A stretch of DNA of 5,126 bases from Hydrogenothermaceae bacterium (GTDB taxonomy: Bacteria > Aquificota > Aquificae > Hydrogenothermales > Hydrogenothermaceae). The notes under the pieces are model-generated. The model had not been told where the DNA came from. It saw nothing but the letters and a program-made list of their open reading frames with translations, and made no database searches. The stretch is from contig JALSSE010000032.1 of NCBI GenBank assembly GCA_026984415.1, positions 1-5,126 on the forward strand. The letters are read 5' to 3'. Positions 1 through 5,126 of the stretch are shown piece after piece (position 1 is the first letter of the stretch; the number at the start of each line of letters is the position of its first letter). Both the position numbers and the translations under genes were made by a program.

Positions 1-300
1 GTAAGCAGTCCCATGGAACATTTCAATATGGGCAAATATTTTTTTGTTCTTAGGGAGTTCTGTTAAAATTTCTTCAACTTCAAACTTTATCCCTTCTTCT
101 TCGTATTTTTCTCCCACTTCCCTCTCGTTAGCTTTAGATGTAAAAAATGTTGTTTGACCTTCTCTTTTTCCTAAAATAAGGTCAAATCCCCATCTTTTTA
201 ATGACTTTAACTTAAATTCCCTTTCTTTTTCTGGCTGTCCTAATGTTTCAAAAACCAGCGTGTTTAATACCTGCTCTTCTCTCAGCGAAAGAATGTCCAC
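1..300 (-). CDS. Hypothetical protein, N-terminal 100 residues (partial, runs off left edge)
   Basis: I do not recognise this gene. An open frame runs from a GTG at 300-298 to the window edge, giving 100 residues that begin (M)[16 protein letters not shown] and end [13 protein letters not shown]. The GTG is chosen because a GGAGG ribosome binding site lies 8 bases upstream (309-313), an in-frame TAA (318-316) closes the frame just before it, and a good sigma-70 promoter precedes it. The visible part is soluble, with no signal peptide or membrane segment, and rich in Lys and Glu. It looks like a helix at residues 5-20, then a basic stretch with an aromatic turn ([16 protein letters not shown], 33-48), then an acidic region (59-78) and a hydrophobic strand (88-95). 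No cysteine or known catalytic motif is visible. It is transcribed away from moaA, so no role can be inferred from that neighbour. That a gene is here is well supported. Its function is unknown. Confidence 0.8.
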   Translation of the reverse strand, partial: MDILSLREEQVLNTLVFETLGQPEKEREFKLKSLKRWGFDLILGKREGQTTFFTSKANEREVGEKYEEEGIKFEVEEILTELPKNKKIFAHIEMFHGTAY

Positions 301-308
301 TTCTGTTT

Positions 309-313
309 CCTCC
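309..313 (-). promoter_or_regulatory. Ribosome binding site for the leftward hypothetical gene
   Basis: Reading the minus strand, GGAGG lies 8 bases upstream of the GTG codon at 300-298. It decides the start, because no ATG is available between the upstream in-frame stop and this GTG. Confidence 0.8.
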
Positions 314-335
314 AGTTAAATTTAATTATAATTAC

Positions 336-364
336 AATATATAACTTTAGTTTACTATTGTCAA
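336..364 (-). promoter_or_regulatory. Sigma-70-type promoter for the leftward hypothetical gene
   Basis: On the minus strand a perfect -35 box TTGACA (364-359) is followed by a 17-base spacer and a -10 box TATATT (341-336), five of six matches to TATAAT. The predicted transcript start near 329 leaves a leader of about 29 bases containing the GGAGG ribosome binding site. Box quality and ideal spacing make this the best promoter in the window. No experimental data are available. Confidence 0.75.
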
Positions 365-580
365 GAAATATTATCATATTTAAATAAAATATTAAATTAA
401 TTATAACTGTAACTTATTGATTTATATGGAAATTTCTTTATGAATAGTTTTTTATAAATATTAGTGTTTATTACTAAGATAATTAGTTAACAAGTACTAA
501 TCTATTTTTATTAAACAATTAAATTTTAATTACTTATGAAACAAATATTGATTCTCCATATTCTTTTCGTTATTTCAAAC

Positions 581-595
581 TTGTCAAATAGACAA
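581..595. repeat. Inverted repeat over the moaA -35 box, possible operator
   Basis: TTGTC (581-585), a 5-base centre AAATA, then GACAA (591-595) form a perfect dyad directly on the proposed -35 box. The position suits a repressor or activator site. The 15-base shape is somewhat like Crp/Fnr-family dyads but matches neither the TTGAT-N4-ATCAA nor the TGTGA-N6-TCACA pattern. Five-base arms in A/T-rich DNA could be chance. Confidence 0.3.
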
Positions 596-609
596 AAAAG
601 ATATATCCT
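581..609 (+). promoter_or_regulatory. Probable promoter of moaA
   Basis: TTGTCA (581-586, five of six matches to TTGACA) is followed by a 17-base spacer and TATCCT (604-609, four of six matches to TATAAT). The predicted transcript start near 616 would give a leader of about 30 bases before the ATG at 646, similar to the divergent gene. The -35 box overlaps the inverted repeat described at 581-595. Confidence 0.5.
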
Positions 610-633
610 TTTATTAAGAAAAATTAACAAATG

Positions 634-638
634 TGGAG
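634..638 (+). promoter_or_regulatory. Ribosome binding site that selects the ATG at 646 for moaA
   Basis: TGGAG (634-638) lies 7 bases before the ATG at 646. The alternative in-frame ATG at 631 has only A/T-rich sequence upstream with no Shine-Dalgarno match, and it would place this motif inside the coding region. The start at 646 is therefore preferred. Confidence 0.65.
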
Positions 639-645
639 TTTTATT

Positions 646-1611
646 ATGGAAATTACATATTTAAGGGTTTCAATTACAGATAGATGCAACCTCAAATGTT
701 TCTACTGCAGACCAGAAAATCAAGAATTCATTCCACGGCAGGAAATTTTATCTTATGAAGATATGCACAGAATAATAAAAGCCCTTACAAAGTACGGTTT
801 AAAAAGGGTAAGAATTACAGGTGGAGAACCTTTACTAAGGCAGGATTTAGATAAATTTATAAAACAGATTAGAGAAATTCCAGAGATAGAAGATATATCT
901 TTAACTACAAATGCTATAACCCTTGCACAACACGCAAAATCTTTAAAAGAAGCTGGATTAGACAGGTTAAATATAAGTATAGACAGTTTGAAACCTGAAC
1001 TTTTTTATAAAATAACTAAAGGACATCTATCAGATGTAATAAATGGAATAGTTGAGGCAAAAAAATGGGGATTTGACCCGATTAAAATAAATGCTGTAAT
1101 TGTAAAGGGAATAAATGAAAATGAAGCCCTTGATTTTGTGGAGTTTGGAAGGAAATACGGGGTAGAAGTGAGATTTATTGAAATGATGCCTTTAGGACAG
1201 GGGCAAATAAAGTGGGAAAAGGATTATGTTGAACCTTTAGAACATATAAAAAATCTTATTGAAGAAAAATACGGAAAACTAATACCTTCTTCATCAATTG
1301 GTAGTGGTGCAGCAAGGGTTTATGAAATACCAGAAATAAACACAAAAATTGGATTTATTACTCCAATGTCTAATCCATTTTGTGATGGATGTTCAAAATT
1401 AAGGTTGACAGTTGAAGGAAATATAAAACTGTGTTTAAGAACAGATGAAGAACTCGTTGCAAAAGATGTTATAAAATATGGAACAGATGAAGAACTTGAT
1501 AATTTCATTAAAGAAGTATTGATAGCAAAAGAAATCTCAAATGCAAACATTGAGAAATCAAATTACGAATTTGGGGACTGTAGAAGAATAATGACAAGCA
1601 TAGGTGGTTAA
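646..1611 (+). CDS. moaA: GTP 3',8-cyclase (molybdenum cofactor biosynthesis protein A)
   Basis: MoaA is a cytosolic radical-SAM enzyme with two [4Fe-4S] clusters. It converts GTP to 3',8-cyclo-7,8-dihydro-GTP, the first step of molybdopterin synthesis, which MoaC completes to cPMP. Numbering is for the 321-residue product from ATG 646. The protein opens with EITYLRVSITDRCN and the radical-SAM motif C14-x3-C18-x2-C21, followed by ITGGEP (57-62, SAM amino group), LTTNA (86-90), NISIDS (109-114) and RFIEMMPLG (176-184). The C-terminal cluster motif is C246-x2-C249-x13-C263, which holds the GTP-binding cluster. The chain ends in the family's essential Gly-Gly tail (320-321). Length and motif order are those of complete MoaA. 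A start at 631 would add five residues (MWSFI) but lacks a ribosome binding site. One oddity is that the usual N-R after the second C-terminal cysteine is S-K (250-251). No other moa, moe or mog gene is in the window, so moaA appears monocistronic. Confidence 0.96.
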   Translation: MEITYLRVSITDRCNLKCFYCRPENQEFIPRQEILSYEDMHRIIKALTKYGLKRVRITGGEPLLRQDLDKFIKQIREIPEIEDISLTTNAITLAQHAKSLKEAGLDRLNISIDSLKPELFYKITKGHLSDVINGIVEAKKWGFDPIKINAVIVKGINENEALDFVEFGRKYGVEVRFIEMMPLGQGQIKWEKDYVEPLEHIKNLIEEKYGKLIPSSSIGSGAARVYEIPEINTKIGFITPMSNPFCDGCSKLRLTVEGNIKLCLRTDEELVAKDVIKYGTDEELDNFIKEVLIAKEISNANIEKSNYEFGDCRRIMTSIGG

Positions 1612-1630
1612 TCAAAACCACCTTTTCTTT
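1603..1630 (+). terminator. Intrinsic terminator of moaA, overlapping its stop codon
   Basis: GGTGGTT (1603-1609), a 6-base loop AATCAA, and AACCACC (1616-1622) form a perfect 7-bp stem with four G-C pairs on each arm side, followed by TTTTCTTT (1623-1630). The 5' arm is made of the two codons for the conserved C-terminal Gly-Gly plus the T of the TAA stop (1609-1611). This is the only good terminator in the window and should separate moaA from the next gene. Confidence 0.8.
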
Positions 1631-1662
1631 AACTCAAACCTCAATTTTTTCAAAAACTTACC

Positions 1663-1668
1663 GATAAT
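1663..1668 (+). promoter_or_regulatory. Weak -10-like box for the PilZ-HDOD gene
   Basis: GATAAT matches the -10 consensus at five of six positions. It lies in the 67 bases between the moaA terminator T-tract and the ATG at 1698, where an independent promoter would be expected. I find no convincing -35 box at 16 to 18 bases upstream, so it may need an activator or may be chance. Confidence 0.3.
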
Positions 1669-1685
1669 ATCTGAAACAAAAAAAC

Positions 1686-1690
1686 AAGGA
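1686..1690 (+). promoter_or_regulatory. Ribosome binding site of the PilZ-HDOD gene
   Basis: AAGGA lies 7 bases before the ATG at 1698, which is good spacing and fixes the start. The spacer itself is the right arm of the inverted repeat at 1659-1698. Confidence 0.65.
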
Positions 1691-1697
1691 TATCGGT

Positions 1698-3575
1698 ATG
1701 AAAATATTTAATATTTTTTCAAAAAACGATAAACAGAAGAAAAAAAATCCTGATAAAACTAAAAGTTTTGATTCAATAGAAAAAGAAGATGTTCTAAATA
1801 AAAGAAGCTACGAAAGGTATTTTGTGGAAAAACTTGAGATAAAAGGATTAGGTTCGGTTTTTGATGTAAGCAGTAAAGGTTTTAGAGTTAAAAAAGAAAA
1901 ACCAGATGAAATAGAAGGTGATTTATTTGAAATACCAATTGAAAGTGGTGTTATTAAAGTTTCCCTTGTAAAGGAAGATAGTGAATTTGCAGAGTTTGAA
2001 TTTTTAGAAGAATTTGATGTTTTTGAGTACATTCAAAGTCATATAAAAAGGTTTAACAAAATAGAAATAAAATCAGACAAACAAGTAGATAAGAAAGTAC
2101 TATTAGAATTTCAGGGAAAAGACAATTTAAGAAAAGTTATTAATCTAATGGCAGAGTTAGAAGACCCAAATACAAATTCTGACAAACTAATCTCTGTAAT
2201 TGAAGAAATTCCAGAAGTAGAAGAACAGATAATAGAAAAAGCAAACTCTGTTGAAAATGCTTCACAGGAACCTGTAAAAGATTTATTAAATGCACTTGTA
2301 AGATTAGGTTTAGATGAAGTTAAAAGAATTTCAAAAGCAGTTATTATAAAAAAACTATCTATAGCTGATACTACCTTTCCTGACTTTTCAAGGTACGAAG
2401 CTTTTAATATTTTAAAAACCCTTTCATTTAAGAATATTTCTCCTTTATTCTCTTTTAGAGATTTACGTTCAGAAGGGAAAAGTTTACTATCTACGGAAAC
2501 TGTAAGCCTTTCTATACTAAAAAAAATATGTAATGAAAATTTTATTAAAAATTACAAGAATTCAAGATTTTTATACTCTTTTCCTGCCAGAAATTTAGAA
2601 AAAGTTTGTTCTGGTAAAGATTTATTGGAAATCAACAGGATATACTACCTTGAAATTATTGATTCTTTTAAATTTTTGTACGATGGGTATGTAATTGCAC
2701 ATCTAAATTTATATCCGTTTTATAAACTTGATGAAAATATAAAAATAACATTAAGCAATCGGAAATTGAGATTTTCTTTTGTTTCATTTTTATCATTTTT
2801 AACAACAATATACATTTTAGATAAAGATAAAGAATTCGGCTATGTTCTTATAAACAGGCTTAATAAATTAGGTATGAACTCAAACAAAGCAGTTGATTTT
2901 ATTAATAATATTGTTTTTGAAGGAAACCAGATTCTTGAAAATATAGGATTGAGAAAATCATTAAGAACTGTTTCATTTCCATCTTTTTCTTATAATTTGA
3001 AAAAAATATTTCCAGAAGAAATGTACTTTAATTATTTACACAGAACATTTGAAAAAATAAATCTAAAAAAAATAAAAAGGGTTGCAATAAGATTTGATGA
3101 TTTTACTTTTGGACATTATGTCTTACATAGATTTTTAAATTCTCCAGAGTTTGATTTTAATACGAAAAGTTTTTGTGTTGTTCCGTGTGCTAATCTTGAA
3201 GATGAAGATATGCTTTTAGAAGTTTTTTCAGGTTTTGATTACATAATTTTCCAAGAGGTTGATAAACTTCCAAAACACCTGTTTAAAGATTTTGTTAATT
3301 TATGGAAAAAATTTGAAGGTACAATTTTTGCCACTTACAGCATGTACAGTTTTATAGATTTTAATAACAAAGATTTATTTAATCTTTTTAAAGATTTTAT
3401 TGTTTACTTACCTTCTTATTTTGCAAGTGATAAAATTTATGAAACAATGTTAGAACATTCAGAAAATATTTTAAAAGGATATTTTGAAAATATATCTTTT
3501 GATAAAGAAAAATTTTCAAATGAAATATACGACATGGACTCTGTTATAAAATCAACAATTAAAGAATATATCTAA
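1698..3575 (+). CDS. PilZ-HDOD protein with a C-terminal degenerate AAA+ (sigma-54 activator-like) domain
   Basis: A 625-residue, apparently cytoplasmic signalling protein. Residues 9-22 are a Lys-rich linker. Residues about 35-103 look like a PilZ domain: R36-S-Y-E-R40 is the RxxxR motif and D56-V-S-S-K-G61 is the (D/N)xSxxG motif, the two elements that bind c-di-GMP in this family. Residues about 137-220 resemble the first half of an HDOD domain: EDPNTNSDKLISVIEEIP (155-172), then EQIIEKANSV (176-185, like the family's ARLLRLANSA) and LLNALVRLGLDEVKRI (196-211). Residues about 221-455 are Phe/Leu/Lys-rich and unassigned. One hydrophobic stretch (359-374) is short for a membrane span. Residues about 458-597 line up by eye with sigma-54 activator AAA+ domains: SFCVVPCANL (491-500), a Walker B-like DYIIFQEVDKLP (514-525), a sensor I-like GTIFATYS (541-548) and IVYLP (568-572). 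Walker A and the GAFTGA loop are missing, so no ATPase activity is expected. The likely role is as a c-di-GMP effector or scaffold; its target is unknown. It lies alone between moaA and a convergent phosphorylase gene. PilZ and the gene itself are confident, HDOD fairly so, and the AAA+ reading is a hypothesis. Confidence 0.88.
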   Translation: MKIFNIFSKNDKQKKKNPDKTKSFDSIEKEDVLNKRSYERYFVEKLEIKGLGSVFDVSSKGFRVKKEKPDEIEGDLFEIPIESGVIKVSLVKEDSEFAEFEFLEEFDVFEYIQSHIKRFNKIEIKSDKQVDKKVLLEFQGKDNLRKVINLMAELEDPNTNSDKLISVIEEIPEVEEQIIEKANSVENASQEPVKDLLNALVRLGLDEVKRISKAVIIKKLSIADTTFPDFSRYEAFNILKTLSFKNISPLFSFRDLRSEGKSLLSTETVSLSILKKICNENFIKNYKNSRFLYSFPARNLEKVCSGKDLLEINRIYYLEIIDSFKFLYDGYVIAHLNLYPFYKLDENIKITLSNRKLRFSFVSFLSFLTTIYILDKDKEFGYVLINRLNKLGMNSNKAVDFINNIVFEGNQILENIGLRKSLRTVSFPSFSYNLKKIFPEEMYFNYLHRTFEKINLKKIKRVAIRFDDFTFGHYVLHRFLNSPEFDFNTKSFCVVPCANLEDEDMLLEVFSGFDYIIFQEVDKLPKHLFKDFVNLWKKFEGTIFATYSMYSFIDFNNKDLFNLFKDFIVYLPSYFASDKIYETMLEHSENILKGYFENISFDKEKFSNEIYDMDSVIKSTIKEYI

Positions 3576-3594
3576 AAAATAAGCTGTTTATTTT
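3576..3594. terminator. Possible weak bidirectional terminator between convergent genes
   Basis: AAAATAA (3576-3582) and TTATTTT (3588-3594) form a perfect 7-bp dyad around the loop GCTGT. It covers the 12-base gap between the PilZ gene stop (3573-3575) and the phosphorylase stop (3590-3588). A-runs on one side and T-runs on the other would give U-tracts in both directions. The stem has no G-C pair, so it is weak by usual criteria. No better terminator is seen for either gene, and other mechanisms are possible. Confidence 0.35.
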
Positions 3595-5126
3595 CTTTTC
3601 TTCATCTGCTCAAAAAGAATGTCAGTATAGAATTTTTCTGTGTATTCTTTTATCATTCTCCTTGCTGAAAAAGTTGGAGCTACTGTTTTTATAGCCTCTT
3701 TCATAACTTTTACCCAGTTTTTCGGTATCCCTTTAGACGAGATATCATAATAAAGTGGAATTACCTCATTTTCTAAAACATTGTAAAGGGATTCTGCATC
3801 TAATCTATTTCTTTCTTCTCCACTTACATCAACATCTGTTCCGAAAATCCATCCATTTTTTCCGTTATAACCTTCTATCCACCATCCATCTAAAATTGAA
3901 AGGTTTGGTACACCGTTTAAAGATGCTTTCATTCCACTTGTTCCAGAAGCTTCTAAAGGAGGAATAGGATTATTTAACCAGACATCAACCCCTCTTATAA
4001 GGAACTTGGCTAAATTCTGGTTGTAGTCTTCAACAAATACAATTCTTCCTCCAAAATCAGGGTCTTTTGCCACATTAAATACTTTTTGTATAAGTCTTTT
4101 TCCTTCCATATCTGCTGGATGGGCTTTACCTGCAAATATTATCTGAACAGGTCTGATATCATTATTGACTATTTTTTTTAATCTGTCTAAATCGTATAAA
4201 ATTAAATCTGGTCTTTTGTAAGCTGTAAATCTCCTTGCAAATGCAATAGTTAAAACTTCTGGGTCTAACATAACCCCTTCAGCAACAGTTATTGATGGGT
4301 CTTCTTTATCTTCAATCCATCTTCTTCTTATATGCTCCCTGATATAGTTAAATAAAATCTGCTTTGCTTCTTTATGGGTTTTCCATAAAATATCATCTGG
4401 AATATCATCTATTAATTCCCATATAATTTTAGAGTCGTGCATTTCCATTAATTCTGGGTCTAAATGGTTTTCGTAAAGCTTTTTTAATTCCCTGTGTAGC
4501 CATGTTGGAACATGAACCCCATTTGTAACGTAATCAATTGGTATTTCTTCTAAGCTTTTTTCTGGCCATAGATGTCTCCACATGATTTTTGTTACTTCTT
4601 TATGTTTTTTACTTACTGCATTTCTATGTTTAGAAACTCTCATTGCAAAGGCTGTCATGTTAAATCCTTCTTCTATATTTTCTGGGTTTGTTCCCAACTG
4701 GAAAAATAGATTTAAATCAACACCAAAATCCATTGATGCCTGATGAAAGTACCTTTCCATTAAAGGAAAAGGGAATTTATCGTGTCCTGCTGGAACTGGT
4801 GTGTGTGTAGTAAAAACAACCATTTCTTTTGTCCTCTGGACTGCTTCATCAAAATTACCTGTTTCTTTAAGAAATTCAGCAATCTGACCAAACAAAACAA
4901 ATGCAGGATGTCCTTCATTTATATGTATAACAGAGTAATCAATACCTAATTCTTTTAAAAGTAGATAACTTCCCAATCCTAAAACGATTTCCTGTTTTAG
5001 TCTCTGTTCTATATCCCCTGCGTAAAGGTTAGATGATATATCCCTGAGCCATGGTTCGTTTAATTCAATATTTGTGTCTAACAGGTAAAGGGGAACTCTC
5101 CCTACCATTACCTTATTAACTTCTGC
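3588..5126 (-). CDS. glgP: Alpha-glucan (glycogen) phosphorylase, C-terminal 512 residues (partial, runs off right edge)
   Basis: This is a GT35-family, pyridoxal-phosphate-dependent phosphorylase of the short prokaryotic type. It releases glucose 1-phosphate from the non-reducing ends of glycogen or maltodextrins. The frame is open to position 5126. The ATG at 5108 is internal, because the residues before it (AEVNKVM) already match the family and lead into VGRVPLYLLDTN, so the true start lies beyond the window. Numbering here counts from that Met. INEGHPAF is at 63-70 and THTPVPAGHDKF at 101-112, equivalent to the muscle enzyme's NHT segment. VTNGVHVPTW is at 194-203. ARRFTAYKRP (291-300) has R293 and K298 matching the phosphate-site Arg569 and Lys574 of rabbit muscle phosphorylase. 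EASGTSGMKASLNG (386-399) carries K394, the expected PLP Schiff-base lysine (codon 3929-3927), followed by NLSILDGWWIEG. The end at MKKRK is typical of the short form. The missing N-terminal part is perhaps 150 residues or more. The gene converges on the PilZ gene with a 12-base gap. Nothing in the visible part is broken. Confidence 0.95.
   Translation of the reverse strand, partial: AEVNKVMVGRVPLYLLDTNIELNEPWLRDISSNLYAGDIEQRLKQEIVLGLGSYLLLKELGIDYSVIHINEGHPAFVLFGQIAEFLKETGNFDEAVQRTKEMVVFTTHTPVPAGHDKFPFPLMERYFHQASMDFGVDLNLFFQLGTNPENIEEGFNMTAFAMRVSKHRNAVSKKHKEVTKIMWRHLWPEKSLEEIPIDYVTNGVHVPTWLHRELKKLYENHLDPELMEMHDSKIIWELIDDIPDDILWKTHKEAKQILFNYIREHIRRRWIEDKEDPSITVAEGVMLDPEVLTIAFARRFTAYKRPDLILYDLDRLKKIVNNDIRPVQIIFAGKAHPADMEGKRLIQKVFNVAKDPDFGGRIVFVEDYNQNLAKFLIRGVDVWLNNPIPPLEASGTSGMKASLNGVPNLSILDGWWIEGYNGKNGWIFGTDVDVSGEERNRLDAESLYNVLENEVIPLYYDISSKGIPKNWVKVMKEAIKTVAPTFSARRMIKEYTEKFYTDILFEQMKKRK

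Larger units (their letters stand above)
301..645. other. A/T-rich divergent intergenic region
   Basis: This stretch of about 345 bases separates two divergent genes. It contains the leftward promoter (336-364), the rightward moaA promoter (581-609) and the two ribosome binding sites. The middle part, roughly 370-575, is almost entirely A and T. It has a 10-base direct repeat TTAATTATAA at 322-331 and 397-406, which is not surprising at this composition. Weak extra promoter-like pairs occur, for example TTGATT at 417-422 with TATGAA at 439-444, but none stands out from the background. I see no G/C-rich stem, riboswitch-like conserved core, tRNA or convincing small gene. Confidence 0.7.
1659..1698. 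repeat. Inverted repeat flanking the ribosome binding site of the PilZ-HDOD gene
   Basis: TACCGATA (1659-1666) and TATCGGTA (1691-1698) are perfect 8-base complements separated by 24 bases. The right arm ends on the A of the ATG, and the AAGGA ribosome binding site (1686-1690) abuts it inside the loop. As RNA this could fold into a hairpin that occludes the initiation region. As DNA it could be an operator around the -10-like box GATAAT (1663-1668). If transcription starts near 1675 the left arm would not be in the RNA, so the two readings compete. Confidence 0.45.

Noticed and set aside
322..406. 10-base direct repeat TTAATTATAA in the intergenic region, considered as an iteron or regulator array
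   Set aside because: There are only two copies, made of A and T alone, in DNA where such repeats are expected by chance.
631..645. Extended moaA start at the first in-frame ATG (adds MWSFI)
   Set aside because: It has no Shine-Dalgarno match upstream, whereas TGGAG sits at proper distance from the ATG at 646. It is not excluded.
301..645. Riboswitch (for example a molybdenum-cofactor RNA) or small RNA upstream of moaA
   Set aside because: The region lacks G/C-containing stems, and the predicted moaA leader of about 30 bases is too short for a riboswitch.
536..664. 42-codon plus-strand frame beginning MKQILILHILFV and overlapping the moaA start
   Set aside because: It has no ribosome binding site, covers the proposed moaA promoter, and its start lies upstream of the predicted transcript start. 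The hydrophobic start reflects A/T-rich composition.
1320..1550. 76-codon minus-strand open frame inside moaA
   Set aside because: It is antisense to the conserved C-terminal cluster region of moaA. Its Ser/Phe-rich low-complexity product is what reverse-reading of Glu/Lys-rich codons gives, and it has no independent signals.
1808..2032. 74-codon minus-strand open frame inside the PilZ gene
   Set aside because: It is antisense to the PilZ domain, and its Ser/Asn-rich product is typical of a shadow frame.
3755..3967. 70-codon plus-strand open frame inside the phosphorylase gene
   Set aside because: It is antisense to the PLP-lysine region of the phosphorylase. Its His/Leu/Phe-rich composition is typical of a shadow frame.
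5106..5108. ATG at 5108 as the true start of the phosphorylase
   Set aside because: The frame is open to the window edge. The residues before this ATG match the family, and a start here would remove the N-terminal part of the enzyme.

Overview
The window holds four protein genes and no recognisable RNA gene, mobile element or CRISPR array. The DNA is very A/T-rich, and the proteins are rich in Lys, Glu, Ile and Phe. Together with a short prokaryotic-type alpha-glucan phosphorylase, this suggests a bacterium with a low-GC, possibly thermophilic lifestyle. Hydrogenothermaceae/Aquificales (Sulfurihydrogenibium-like) is my best guess. It is an inference from style and not from a diagnostic marker.

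Layout. (1) Positions 300 to 1, minus strand: the first 100 residues of an unrecognised protein that runs off the left edge, with a near-consensus sigma-70 promoter and a strong ribosome binding site. (2) Positions 301-645: a very A/T-rich divergent intergenic region carrying promoters in both directions and a small inverted repeat over the -35 box of the rightward gene. (3) Positions 646-1611, plus strand: moaA, a complete radical-SAM GTP 3',8-cyclase for molybdopterin synthesis. It ends in an intrinsic terminator whose 5' arm is made from its own last Gly-Gly codons. (4) Positions 1698-3575, plus strand: a 625-residue multidomain protein. It begins with a PilZ domain that keeps its complete c-di-GMP-binding signature, followed by an HDOD-like segment and a long unassigned helical-looking region. 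It ends in what I read as a degenerate AAA+ domain derived from sigma-54 activators, with the Walker A motif and GAFTGA loop lost. (5) Positions 5126 to 3588, minus strand: the C-terminal 512 residues of an alpha-glucan (glycogen) phosphorylase, convergent with the PilZ gene and only 12 bases from it.

The genes do not form one operon. Each rightward gene appears to be its own unit: moaA has its own promoter and terminator, and the PilZ gene lies downstream of that terminator. Molybdenum cofactor synthesis, c-di-GMP signalling and glycogen breakdown are adjacent here without visible functional coupling. The most unusual item is the PilZ-HDOD-pseudo-AAA+ protein, which looks like a c-di-GMP effector assembled from non-enzymatic scaffold domains.
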